Shown: positions 24,653 through 32,801, numbered from the stretch's first letter. The stretch: 37,227 nucleotides of DNA from Muribaculaceae bacterium (GCA_029068655.1 JAIECF010000031.1:1-37227), one strand, 5' to 3'. Notes: a model not told the origin generated them from the letters alone. Translations and numbers: made by a program.

Positions 24653-24717
24653 GGCTTGGAATAGTTAGATCAATAAGCGCATATCCGAACCGGAGGTTCG
24701 TGCACATGGACAAACAT

Positions 24718-25887
24718 TTATTGGAGTTTCTTGTAGTAGACGGGGTCTTCTTCCACTAATTCGGGATGGAAGATGCCGACGAGGTCGCGGAGGAGGAGAT
24801 CGGGATTGACTACCGCCGACTCGTAGAAGTCGTTGCCTCCAGCCTTGTTGGCGCGGAGAGTGTTGTTGTAGACGCAGCCGTTGCGCATGACGCGCGTATC
24901 CTTGAATTTCGGGCATTTCGCCGCGAGGGCGGCTCTGCTCTCCACCTGATCGGTGTTAAGCCAGAAATCGGCCTCTGAGGCCAGTGTATAGGCCTCCTCG
25001 ATATCAATAGGCACCGACGAGTTGCCTGTCTTCTTCTTATAGACGTAGTCCGCGCCTGCGTCTTTGATCAGACGGGCCATATAGCTGTCGGCCGACGGCA
25101 TGAACCATGAGTCGCCGTAGGGCACGTTGAGCATCACGGAAGGCGCGTCAATCACGGCGTCGGCCACCTTATCGCGGAGTGCGACGTATCTGTCGGCTAT
25201 CGCCGTGTAAGTTTCCGCTCCCTTGTCCCTTTGCCCTATGATCTCGGCGATGGGAATCATCCATTCCGCTTTCCCGAGGGGAGACTGCTCCAGATAGTCG
25301 CCTATGTAGATGTAGGGAATCCTTAATTCCTTGAGTTTACCTTCCATTGAACTGGCGCCATTGACTCCGTAGAGGAGTACGATGTCGGGATCGGCTGAAA
25401 GGAGTGCCTCATAGTCGAAGTTGCCTTCATAGCCGATGTCGGCTATATCATCGCGGCGTTTTTGAATATCGGGATTGTTGATATAGTCGATGCCGGAAAC
25501 GCCTACGATGCGGTCGGCGGCTCCGAGAGCGTCGAGCATCGCTACATGGGTGGATGATGTGGCGACTATACGCCGGGCTTCGCCGTCGAGCACCTGACCC
25601 TGAAAAGCGAGTGGAGCCTCGTCGCCATCCCGGGCGATGAAAAGTCTGGAAGCCACACTGTCGGCACCCTGCCAGGGGTCGGAGACTGTCAGGAGGGTAC
25701 TCTGCGATCCATCCTTGCCGGTGATGGAGAAGCCGGAGGCCTCGGTAGGAGTGTATAGGGTCTCTGAGAAGTCTTCAAGATTGTCGGGGTGGGCCCGGTG
25801 GGGGGAGCAGGCGCTTAATAATGCGCAATTCAGAATGCACAATGCATAATAAAGGGCCGATTTAGCTATGGAGTATTTCTTTGTCAT
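24718..25887 (-). CDS. btuF: Cobalamin-binding periplasmic lipoprotein
   Basis: 389 residues, a PF01497-type substrate-binding protein. The signal ends in LLSAC with Cys27. Family features are VATSSTHVAMLDALGAADRIVGV, YEALLSADPDIVLLYG and a long helix backbone. It delivers B12 to BtuCD and probably sits anchored in the periplasm. The signal peptide's hydrophobic part is encoded by heptamers (25814-25851), like that of the DUF4249 lipoprotein. It starts 104 bases after the BtuB-like stop; no terminator is seen in that gap, so it is likely part of the same transcript. Confidence 0.88.
   Translation of the reverse strand: MTKKYSIAKSALYYALCILNCALLSACSPHRAHPDNLEDFSETLYTPTEASGFSITGKDGSQSTLLTVSDPWQGADSVASRLFIARDGDEAPLAFQGQVLDGEARRIVATSSTHVAMLDALGAADRIVGVSGIDYINNPDIQKRRDDIADIGYEGNFDYEALLSADPDIVLLYGVNGASSMEGKLKELRIPYIYIGDYLEQSPLGKAEWMIPIAEIIGQRDKGAETYTAIADRYVALRDKVADAVIDAPSVMLNVPYGDSWFMPSADSYMARLIKDAGADYVYKKKTGNSSVPIDIEEAYTLASEADFWLNTDQVESRAALAAKCPKFKDTRVMRNGCVYNNTLRANKAGGNDFYESAVVNPDLLLRDLVGIFHPELVEEDPVYYKKLQ
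25814..25851 (-). repeat. Heptamer tract encoding the BtuF signal peptide
   Basis: Minus strand TTATGCA, TTGTGCA, TTCTGAA, TTGCGCA, TTATTAA. It encodes the hydrophobic core of the signal (YYALCILNCALLS). Confidence 0.9.
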
Positions 25888-25991
25888 GACTGTCTTTTTT
25901 TTATTTATATAACGCTCGTGTCGGCTGATGAGTCTTCGAAAAGCTACTTCATGCGCGCGTGGACGAGTACGGAGTGCGCTGACTGCCTTGT

Positions 25992-28136
25992 CTACCAGGC
26001 GAGAGAGAGGAAGAACTCGAAGTTGGTGCCGGGCATGGGGCGTGAGAGTACGGACAGGTAGTCGGCGTTGAAGAGGTTGTTGACTGCGAGTTTAAGCTGG
26101 AGGGTGAGAGGGCGCTTCGGGAACCTCGGACTTACATCCTCAGCACTGTGTTGACTCCGGGGTTTGACCTTTCCTTCTGAGAAGAAGCGGAGGGTCTTCT
26201 CGAGGGAGAGGTTTGAGATGGAGTAGGCGGGGAGATCGCCCGTCAGTGTTGATGCGTTGCTTGTCATCGTGAAGCGTTCGGAGTAGTACATGCATTTATA
26301 GCCAAGACCCCAGCCGCGCCAGGATGCTCGTAGTGATGCGGAAGCCGAGTGGCGAGGGATATATGGCAGCTGCTTTCCGATCGACTTGTCGGCCTCGCTC
26401 ATCTTTTCCCCGACATTTATAGATGGAGTCCAGGAGTAAGATGCGTTGAGGTCGAATTTCCAGTCGGTCCAGGGCGTATATGAGGCATCTCCCTTCAGTT
26501 CTATGCCATATGCGTGTACGCTCTTCACGTTGCGCGGAGAGAAGAATCCCTTGATCGTAGGGAGCCAAATAATCCAGTCGTCGATGCGGGAGTCAAACCA
26601 GGTGGCTGATAGACCGGCGGAGAACAGCTTGTTTTGAGAAGCCTCGAAGTCAAATCCGCAGTCGTATGTCCAGCCTCGTTCGTTTCGAAGGTCGGGGTTT
26701 CCTCCCGGCATGAAGTATAGGTCGTTGAGGGAAGGATATCTGTAGTTGCGGCTGCCGGAAGCTTTCAGTGTGAGACCCAAGAGCGTCTTGCCCGAGTATG
26801 TATTCAGAGCCTTCCAGTCGGCGAAGATGGCGGGGATAGGAGGAGTAGCGCGGTCGCCGTAAGTTTCCTCCCGGACAGTGGCTGAAACGCCCATTCCGTC
26901 AATCGGTTGCCATCGGGCGGTGATGGCTCCGCTCAGTTCAAGGCGTTTTTTATGGTACCCGAGGTCTGCTTCCGTTCCTCCTGTGACAATCTGGCGGTCG
27001 GTAGAGCATACGTTGTGGTGATTGGCGGTTATGGATGCCGTGAAAAGCCAACGGTCTGAAGGGAAGAAGTTGACGAGTGCGTTTCCGAAGAAGGTGTTGA
27101 CCAGAGAACGCGAGCGTGTCATGGTTGACCATATGTCTTGTGTGAGTTCACGGCGGTAGTCATAGCCCATCCATGTATGGATGTATCCGGCGCGCAGGTC
27201 GATGTTCCACGTGGAACGGCCGTGTCTCCAGCCCGTTACGCCTCGGAGTGTGTTTTCTCGCTGTCGGTTGTCGATGCCGCGTTCCTCACCGTAATCAGTG
27301 GAGAGCATAGGGAGTTCCCTGTTGGAAGCCGTATACCATATGTTGAGCATAAAACGATCACCCTTTCTGGTGTCATAATACACTTCCTGAAGGATATGGA
27401 AATCCTTGAAAGAACCGGAGCGGTTCTTTTCCTTGGGATGGTATTGTCCTATGATATTGTGGTCATCATCGTAGATATTCAGTTTCTTATCGCGATTGAC
27501 GTATGTGTAGTCGTTGGCGGAGGAAGAATATACCGCGCGGGTAGTGAATGCCCAGTGGCGATTGCTGTATGAGACCTTAAGAAACTCGTCGAATGTCTTG
27601 TATGAACCAATACCCTGCACATAGTTTAGCTCCAGCCCCTTGTCGAGTTCCGGCGCTGTGGCAAGTGAGATCGCTCCCCCGAGACCGCCTCCTGACTCAC
27701 TGACCGAGGAAGTGCCGTGAAGCAGCGATGCCTTGTCTATGAAGAAGGAGGGTATAGTGGAGAAATCGGTCATGCCGAGCATCGGGCTGTTGATACGCAT
27801 TCCGTTCCAGCTTACGTTGGTGTGTGAAGGTGACGTACCTCTGAAAGCTACTGTAGACAGAGTCGCCCGTCCGGCGTTCTTTACGAAAACCGATGAATTG
27901 AAGGTCAGGACATCGGCCATCGAGAGGGCTATGTTTTCCTTCAGTGCAATAGAGTCGAAGGTGGTCTTCTGCACGCCTATGTCCTGCATCGGACGGCGCG
28001 CTATGATGACGAACTCATCGAGTTCTACTGTCTCCTGATACTCAGGATCCTGTGTGGCTGCGTCAGAGACTCCGGCGGCAGCTATAATTGCCGCTGTCAC
28101 CGCGAAGTGACGTATATGTTTTCGTGTGAGCTTCAT
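25992..28136 (-). CDS. btuB: BtuB-like TonB-dependent cobalamin receptor
   Basis: 714 residues from the ATG at 28136 (MKLTRKHIRHFAVTAAIIAAAG), which overlaps the stop of the BtuG-like gene by 4 bases. An open frame continues 76 codons upstream, but those residues are polar Arg/Ser-rich out-of-frame BtuG sequence, so they are not used. Signal peptide to about residue 26, TonB-box-like VELDEFVIIA (38-47), plug (STVAFRGTSPSHTNVSWNGM, GGGLGGAISLA) and barrel ending in Trp (FEFFLSLAW). Position downstream of a cobalamin riboswitch and next to BtuG/BtuF/BtuCD indicates B12 as substrate. Confidence 0.88.
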   Translation of the reverse strand: MKLTRKHIRHFAVTAAIIAAAGVSDAATQDPEYQETVELDEFVIIARRPMQDIGVQKTTFDSIALKENIALSMADVLTFNSSVFVKNAGRATLSTVAFRGTSPSHTNVSWNGMRINSPMLGMTDFSTIPSFFIDKASLLHGTSSVSESGGGLGGAISLATAPELDKGLELNYVQGIGSYKTFDEFLKVSYSNRHWAFTTRAVYSSSANDYTYVNRDKKLNIYDDDHNIIGQYHPKEKNRSGSFKDFHILQEVYYDTRKGDRFMLNIWYTASNRELPMLSTDYGEERGIDNRQRENTLRGVTGWRHGRSTWNIDLRAGYIHTWMGYDYRRELTQDIWSTMTRSRSLVNTFFGNALVNFFPSDRWLFTASITANHHNVCSTDRQIVTGGTEADLGYHKKRLELSGAITARWQPIDGMGVSATVREETYGDRATPPIPAIFADWKALNTYSGKTLLGLTLKASGSRNYRYPSLNDLYFMPGGNPDLRNERGWTYDCGFDFEASQNKLFSAGLSATWFDSRIDDWIIWLPTIKGFFSPRNVKSVHAYGIELKGDASYTPWTDWKFDLNASYSWTPSINVGEKMSEADKSIGKQLPYIPRHSASASLRASWRGWGLGYKCMYYSERFTMTSNASTLTGDLPAYSISNLSLEKTLRFFSEGKVKPRSQHSAEDVSPRFPKRPLTLQLKLAVNNLFNADYLSVLSRPMPGTNFEFFLSLAW

Positions 28137-29233
28137 GGGATATACCAGCAGAATGCGCCCGGATTTATACCGGCGTTGAAATGATCGATGAGCTTGCCAT
28201 CTCGGGAATAGCGATAGATGATGCCGTTTTGCTGGTAGTCTATCGCGTCGGCTACATAGATGTCGCCCGATACGGGAGCTACCGTAAGACCGTAGTAAAG
28301 GGTGTCGCCGGCTTTCAGAAGCGGAGCGGATGGAGGAGCGGAGGCAGTCACGTCCATCTCCCATATGTCGTCATTGATCCAATAGAGTCTGTCTTTTTCA
28401 CCGTTGAGGCAGATCTCCGAACATGAATCGCCAAGCGAGAAACTGAATTTATTCTCAATCTTGAATGTCTCGGCATCTATCTTGACAAGAGCCGGGGCCT
28501 CGTATCCGAAGGGGGAACCTTCGAATCCTCCGTCGGTCACGGTCCAGAGCTTCCCGTTGCAGTCGAGTGCAAGCGAATTGGGTTGTATTCCTACCTCAAG
28601 CGACGCCACGACCTCGTCGCTTCTGGTATCGATCTTAATGATGCGTTTCTGATAGCTCCAGCAGTTGCAGTAGACAAAGTCGCCGTAGCTGACCATCTGC
28701 TCCGTAGAGCCGCTGCCGGGTTTCATGTCGGGGACATCGATGTGCCCGGTGATCTGGTATGTCTGTGGGTTGATGATGGCTATACGGTTGTCCCAGAGCT
28801 GAGTCACATATGCTTTTGTATCACTGACGAAATGGATGTAGCGTGGGAAAGTGAGGTTCTCGATCCTTCCCTTTTCTTTCAAGGTTGTCGGGTCGATGGC
28901 GAAGATGACGTTGGAGTTGTTGACGACTATCCAGCCTCGATCTCCGTATATCGTCATCGACTGAGCCACGTCTCCGAGCTTCATGCCGTTGGCCTTGATG
29001 AATGCTTCGTCGGTCACTTCTCTCTTTTCCGGATTATAGATGGAAAGGGTGGCGTTGCTATATTGGAAATTGCCCTCGTTGAGTATGAAGAGCGTTCCGT
29101 CATCGCCATCGGGTGCAGGAAGGATCTCTCCAGGTAGGACTTCAGGATCGTCATTACGTGAACACCCGGTGACAGCCGGAATTACGCATGCCGTCAGGAA
29201 GAGTATCGCGCAGGTTAATGTGTGTTTTTTCAT
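28133..29233 (-). CDS. btuG: BtuG-like surface cobalamin-binding propeller lipoprotein, copy A
   Basis: 366 residues. Lipobox VTGC with Cys24, then SRNDDPE, an acidic surface-export-type signal. The body is a YncE/DUF5074-type beta-propeller with repeated blades (SNVIFAIDPTTLKEKGRI, NRIAIINPQTYQITGHI, RIIKIDTRSDEVVASLEV). Known BtuG of Bacteroides is a seven-bladed propeller that sits on BtuB and takes B12 with very high affinity. Here it lies directly before btuB with a 4-base ATGA overlap, the expected partner arrangement. A close paralogue lies at 31616-32719. Confidence 0.85.
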   Translation of the reverse strand: MKKHTLTCAILFLTACVIPAVTGCSRNDDPEVLPGEILPAPDGDDGTLFILNEGNFQYSNATLSIYNPEKREVTDEAFIKANGMKLGDVAQSMTIYGDRGWIVVNNSNVIFAIDPTTLKEKGRIENLTFPRYIHFVSDTKAYVTQLWDNRIAIINPQTYQITGHIDVPDMKPGSGSTEQMVSYGDFVYCNCWSYQKRIIKIDTRSDEVVASLEVGIQPNSLALDCNGKLWTVTDGGFEGSPFGYEAPALVKIDAETFKIENKFSFSLGDSCSEICLNGEKDRLYWINDDIWEMDVTASAPPSAPLLKAGDTLYYGLTVAPVSGDIYVADAIDYQQNGIIYRYSRDGKLIDHFNAGINPGAFCWYIP

Positions 29234-29248
29234 GGCAGTATATAATTT

Positions 29249-30271
29249 TCAGTTATGAATCATAGGTACGGCATTGTCGTCGGATCCGGTCATGAGGTCG
29301 TAGAAACCGAGCACCTCCGTCGAAACCTCACCGAGAGAGGCAGCCTTTGCGAGAACTCCTGTCTGAACCTTTACGAACGATATCGAATAAAGATCGACAG
29401 GATTGCCTTCCGGATCTACTGCGTCGGATATCCGGAACCGGTTGGCCTCAGGCATGTTTTCGAGAGCGATGGTATCCTCCCCCATGTTGTCGGCATATCC
29501 CCAGGCAAAAGGATTGTTGACCATAAAACCGGTCTGAGGGTCGGTCGTGGTCCTGTCTGCGAGTCGAGTGCCGGTAAGTGTATAGGAATCTTCCTTTATC
29601 CAGGCGGGATAATAGTAATCCTGCTTGTGGAAGGCTTTAAGATAGTCTATTGTTCCGGTATTGCCGAGGCAGTCTATCCATTCCACCGGCAGTCCCGGTG
29701 CATCGGGGCGGAAATACGTCACCGAATATCCATGTATGGTGGAGGGCTCATTCCAGTCGCTGCCTCGAAGTTCATACCATATGTCGTCGGGGAGGCCGTT
29801 GGAATTCGTGTCTTCCATTACGTATACGATGCCCGGTTCGCTCGACCCTCCTGTGCCTGTCGCATCAAGGAATGCGTTGCCGAACACTGCGAAATCGTAG
29901 TCGCCGTGGCTGTTGATCACCTCATGGTCGAACCCTACGGTGATGAATCCTCCAAATGTACCGAGCGACACGAACAGTTTTTTCTCCAGACGTTGCGTAG
30001 CCCATCGGGCAGCCTCGGCAGGATCGGTCATGTCGGAAGGCATTCCACCGGTCTGAGGGTCGTTGATGTACTGACCCGGTGCAGGAGTATACTCGAATAC
30101 CTCCGTGGCATACCTGCTTGCGGGAGCGGCAGTGCGCACCGGCCCGCTGTCGCTTTCCTGAAGGTGACAGTCTGTCTCTATGGGTGTGATGTCAGAATCC
30201 TTGCCGCAGCCCCCAATGGATATTGTGGCTACGGCAAGGGAAAGAAAAACTGTATATTTAAGATGCGTCAT
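29249..30271 (-). CDS. Surface lipoprotein of the cobalamin locus, unnamed family
   Basis: 340 residues. Lipobox IGGC with Cys22, then GKDSD, similar to surface-export signals. It is rich in beta-sheet, Asn, Asp and Gly, with family-looking segments VFEYTPAPGQYINDPQTGG, FITVGFDHEVINSHGDYDFA, and DTNSNGLPDDIWYELRGSDW (a calcium-site-like acidic stretch). The start overlaps the DUF4465 stop by 4 bases and the stop lies 15 bases from the BtuG start, so it is embedded in the B12 operon. I have seen no defined function; a role in surface capture of B12 or a B12-carrier complex is inference from context. Confidence 0.8.
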   Translation of the reverse strand: MTHLKYTVFLSLAVATISIGGCGKDSDITPIETDCHLQESDSGPVRTAAPASRYATEVFEYTPAPGQYINDPQTGGMPSDMTDPAEAARWATQRLEKKLFVSLGTFGGFITVGFDHEVINSHGDYDFAVFGNAFLDATGTGGSSEPGIVYVMEDTNSNGLPDDIWYELRGSDWNEPSTIHGYSVTYFRPDAPGLPVEWIDCLGNTGTIDYLKAFHKQDYYYPAWIKEDSYTLTGTRLADRTTTDPQTGFMVNNPFAWGYADNMGEDTIALENMPEANRFRISDAVDPEGNPVDLYSISFVKVQTGVLAKAASLGEVSTEVLGFYDLMTGSDDNAVPMIHN

Positions 30272-31281
30272 CTTACGATCTTGATTGAGGAGTTTCCGGC
30301 TTTCACGACATAGACTCCGGCCGGTAGGGACGCGATAGAGAATAAGCTGTCGTCGCTTTGGAATACCTTGGTCCCCAGCGAGTCGTATACTGCGGCAAAA
30401 CCTGTGCCGTTGAGCGTTACTGTCTTTGAGGCGCGATCATAGCTTATGGATGCATTGTCAGCGGCCACTATTTCGGCGGCACTTCCTACCGCCGGTGTGA
30501 CACAGAGCTTGTCGAGGCAGAAGTAGAGTGGAGTGTTGGCTCCGTAGTCGCCTACGTCAGTGGTAGTCATTGTGAAGTAGATCTCATTTACAGTGCCGAG
30601 AGGAGTCAGATCTACGTATTTCCAGCCGCGTGCCGTGGTCAGGTCGCCGTTTGTGCATGAGGCGAGTGTTACGTCGACGGTCTTTTCCGTCTCGTCGGCA
30701 GCCACGCCGTGAATAGTCAGTGTGAGCAGATCATTATTTGTAAATGCACGAGCGTAGCCGTCGCCTAAAAGTACGGAATAGAATGTGTAGCTGTTGAGAT
30801 TGATGTAGACGCTCTGCGGATCGTAGAGTTTGCCGTCGTTAAAGACCACATCTACCGGTCGGGCGCTCATGTAGGGGGAATAGAAGCCCACAAGGTAGGG
30901 CATGTCGGCGCTTACAGCGGGAGCTCCGAAATCGTCGAGCTTAACTGTACCGTCCTCATTGAGGAGGATACCACCTTCGGCCATGTTGCTCCATTGATGT
31001 TCGAGGGTATTGGCCGGCTGAGCGTCATCGGCGCTGTCGGATGCTGTGAAACCCCACCATGTATTCCAATCGGCAATGGCCGAGTGAAGGAAAGAAAAAC
31101 ACTGAGACTCGATGGATTCGGCATCGTCGTCGTATGTCCCGGTCCAGGAGCCGTTTTCGGCGTTAAACGTCAGTTCGGTTGTTGACTTGGACAGGTCGAG
31201 GATGATGGCAGACTGTTCTTCTGCATACGCGCAGCCGGCAACGAGTATAGCCGTTGCGATCGAAAGAAAAACTTTTCGCAT
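30268..31281 (-). CDS. DUF4465 (BtuH-like) cobalamin-locus protein with C-terminal sorting-like domain
   Basis: 337 residues. The N-terminus MRKVFLSIATAILVAGCAYA has a lipobox-like VAGC (Cys17) but could also be cut by signal peptidase I. Residues about 30-270 fit DUF4465: WNTWWGFTASDSADD, YINLNSYTFYSVLLGDGYARAF, LTIHGVAADE, WKYVDLTPLGTVNEIYFTM and TPLYFCLDKLCV. Known BtuH proteins of this family bind B12 on the Bacteroides surface. The last 65 residues form a separate beta domain ending GVYVVKAGNSSIKIVR, like type IX secretion sorting domains. It is the first gene after the cobalamin riboswitch. Confidence 0.82.
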   Translation of the reverse strand: MRKVFLSIATAILVAGCAYAEEQSAIILDLSKSTTELTFNAENGSWTGTYDDDAESIESQCFSFLHSAIADWNTWWGFTASDSADDAQPANTLEHQWSNMAEGGILLNEDGTVKLDDFGAPAVSADMPYLVGFYSPYMSARPVDVVFNDGKLYDPQSVYINLNSYTFYSVLLGDGYARAFTNNDLLTLTIHGVAADETEKTVDVTLASCTNGDLTTARGWKYVDLTPLGTVNEIYFTMTTTDVGDYGANTPLYFCLDKLCVTPAVGSAAEIVAADNASISYDRASKTVTLNGTGFAAVYDSLGTKVFQSDDSLFSIASLPAGVYVVKAGNSSIKIVR

Positions 31282-31351
31282 ATTGTTATTGATTAAGATG
31301 AATGGTCCCGTTCATTTAGCTCAATAAAAAAATTGATATTTTGGATCTCTC

Positions 31352-31523
31352 TTATGCTTCGGTAGGTTTTCTGACTTGTCCCATCAGCCTTGGCGCCTTC
31401 TCAAGTCTTTTAAGACTCAATGACTTGTGTGCCTTAGGCATAGGTCCCATCTTTCAGGGTACCGGGATTTACAGCAGCGGGTACTGTTCCGGACTCGCAC
31501 CGGATTCCCTTTCCTTAGCATAA
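31352..31523 (-). ncRNA. Cobalamin (AdoCbl-type) riboswitch
   Basis: On the minus strand the conserved core is clear: GGGAATCCGGTGCGAGTCCG, then CCCGCTGCTGTAA, and later AAGTCAGAAAACCTACC (the AGCCAGGAGACCTGCC-type segment). P1 closes with TTATGC/GCATAA (forward 31352-31357 and 31518-31523). It lies 70 bases upstream of the DUF4465 start and would shut off the whole seven-gene B12 uptake operon when cobalamin is plentiful. The short U-rich segment between P1 and the ATG could be the expression platform. This is the strongest evidence for the operon's substrate. Confidence 0.95.
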
Positions 31524-31563
31524 TGTAGTAACAAAAATTTGCGATGTTTTGTTTTGAATGACA

Positions 31564-31601
31564 ATCGGGCGTGACGGATTTTGCTTTCCGTCACGCCCGA
31601 T
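31564..31601 (-). terminator. Strong hairpin after the second BtuG gene
   Basis: Perfect 15-bp stem ATCGGGCGTGACGGA / TCCGTCACGCCCGAT with an 8-base loop, 15 bases after the BtuG copy B stop. It separates that transcript from the riboswitch operon. The T-run after it on the minus strand is poor. Confidence 0.7.
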
Positions 31602-31602
31602 A

Positions 31603-31623
31603 TAATCTTTAGTATTTAATCTT
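31603..31623. repeat. TAATCTT heptamer tract at the BtuG copy B end
   Basis: TAATCTT, TAGTATT, TAATCTT. It overlaps the BtuG copy B stop and encodes its last residues (YKD). Confidence 0.85.
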
Positions 31624-32719
31624 TATACCAGCAGAATGATCCGGGATTAATTCCGACACTGAATTCGCCGAGTGGTTCGCCATCGGATGAGAATCGTAGG
31701 ATGCGGCCGTTTTGTGTATAATCAATTGCGTCGGCCACGTAGACGTCGTCAGATGAGGGAGCGATTGTGAGGCCGTAATACCATGTTCCGTCGGTCTTGA
31801 CGATTGGAATAGCGGGTAGCTGCTCTGCTGTCACGTCCATGCTCCAGACATCATTTTTGATCCAGTAAAGACGGTCTTGGGCAGTGTTGATGGTCATCTT
31901 AGAGCAGTAGTCGCCGAGATTGAATGTGAATTCCTTCTCTACGGAGAAGGTCTTGGCATCTATCTTTATGAGAGCGGGGGCCTCGTAGCCGAGCGGGTTG
32001 CCATCCCATCCTCCATCGGTCATGGTCCAGAGTTTTCCGTATTTGTCTACTGCGAGGGTCTTAGGCTGTATGCCTACTTCGAGAGAGTCTACCACCTTAT
32101 CGGTCTCTGGGTCGATCTTAATGATGCTTTTCTGATAGCTCCAGCAGTTGCAGTAGACGTAGTCGCCGTATGATACCATCTGTTCGGTGGAGCCAGATGA
32201 AGCTTCCATTCCGGGAATGTCGATATAGCCGGTGATGCTGTATGTCTTAGGGTTTACGATAGCTATGCGGTTGTCATACTGCTGTGTGACATAAGCCTTG
32301 GTGTCATTGACGAGATGGAAGAAACGCGGTGACGTAAGTCCTTCGATACGGCCTTTCTCCTTGAGAGTCTCGGGATCGACTGCGAAGATCACGTTTGAAT
32401 TGTTGACGACTATCCATGCTTTTCCGTCGGCAATGGTCATTGACTGGGCTACATCGCCGAGCTTCATGCCATTGGCCTTGATGAAGATCTCGTTCTCCAC
32501 TGTCTCTGATGCAGGATTATAGACAGAAAGTGAGGCGTTGCTGTACTGGAAATTTCCCTCGTTAACTACAAACAGGACTCCATCTTCACCGATAGGGCGA
32601 GGAATAATCCCACCGATCGGCTCTTCAGGAGCATCTGATTTGGAACAGCTTGAGAGGGTTGCCGTAAGCGGGAACGTGATTGCTAGAGCCGCAGCGGCAG
32701 AAAGAAAAGAATTACGCAT
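31616..32719 (-). CDS. btuG: BtuG-like surface cobalamin-binding propeller lipoprotein, copy B
   Basis: 367 residues. Lipobox LSSC with Cys25, then SKSDAPEE. It shares long runs with copy A (LFVVNEGNFQYSNASLSVYN, IKANGMKLGDVAQSMTI, GSTEQMVSYGDYVYCNCWSY, INPGSFCWY), clearly a paralogue, by eye around two-thirds identical. It sits upstream of, not under, the riboswitch, so its regulation should differ. It has no BtuB beside it. Its start and leader resemble those of the DUF4465 gene (MRNSFLS versus MRKVFLS; see finding). It is probably another surface B12-binding protein. Confidence 0.85.
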   Translation of the reverse strand: MRNSFLSAAAALAITFPLTATLSSCSKSDAPEEPIGGIIPRPIGEDGVLFVVNEGNFQYSNASLSVYNPASETVENEIFIKANGMKLGDVAQSMTIADGKAWIVVNNSNVIFAVDPETLKEKGRIEGLTSPRFFHLVNDTKAYVTQQYDNRIAIVNPKTYSITGYIDIPGMEASSGSTEQMVSYGDYVYCNCWSYQKSIIKIDPETDKVVDSLEVGIQPKTLAVDKYGKLWTMTDGGWDGNPLGYEAPALIKIDAKTFSVEKEFTFNLGDYCSKMTINTAQDRLYWIKNDVWSMDVTAEQLPAIPIVKTDGTWYYGLTIAPSSDDVYVADAIDYTQNGRILRFSSDGEPLGEFSVGINPGSFCWYKD

Positions 32720-32738
32720 TGTTGTTACTGATTGGATG

Positions 32739-32763
32739 AATTATTCAGATTCTTCGAATAATT
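32739..32763 (-). other. Hairpin in the BtuG copy B leader
   Basis: AATTATTC (32739-32746) and GAATAATT (32756-32763), 8-bp arms with a 9-base loop, 20 bases before the start codon. No cobalamin riboswitch consensus is present here. Confidence 0.55.
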
Positions 32764-32801
32764 TAGTAACGTTGCGCATATGTGTTTTGTTTTTCTCTCC
32801 G

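Larger units (their letters stand above)
31282..31615. other. Intergenic region holding terminator, riboswitch and leader
   Basis: 334 bases between the DUF4465 start and the end of the second BtuG gene. From the right on the minus strand: hairpin 31564-31601, a weak promoter-like stretch, the riboswitch, and a 70-base leader. No coding sequence. Confidence 0.8.

Noticed and set aside
23673..24713. 346-codon frame overlapping btuC on the same strand
   Set aside because: Arg/Ser/His-rich product typical of an alternative frame; btuC has the family signature.
28137..28364. N-terminal extension of the BtuB-like receptor
   Set aside because: The extra residues are a shadow of the BtuG gene; a normal signal peptide starts at 28136 with the typical 4-base overlap.
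29255..30313. 352-codon plus-strand open frame
   Set aside because: Antisense to the B12-locus lipoprotein; Cys/Arg/His-rich composition without family features.
32720..32801. A second cobalamin riboswitch before BtuG copy B
   Set aside because: The gap is too short and lacks the GAATCCGGTG and CCCGC...CTGTAA core.
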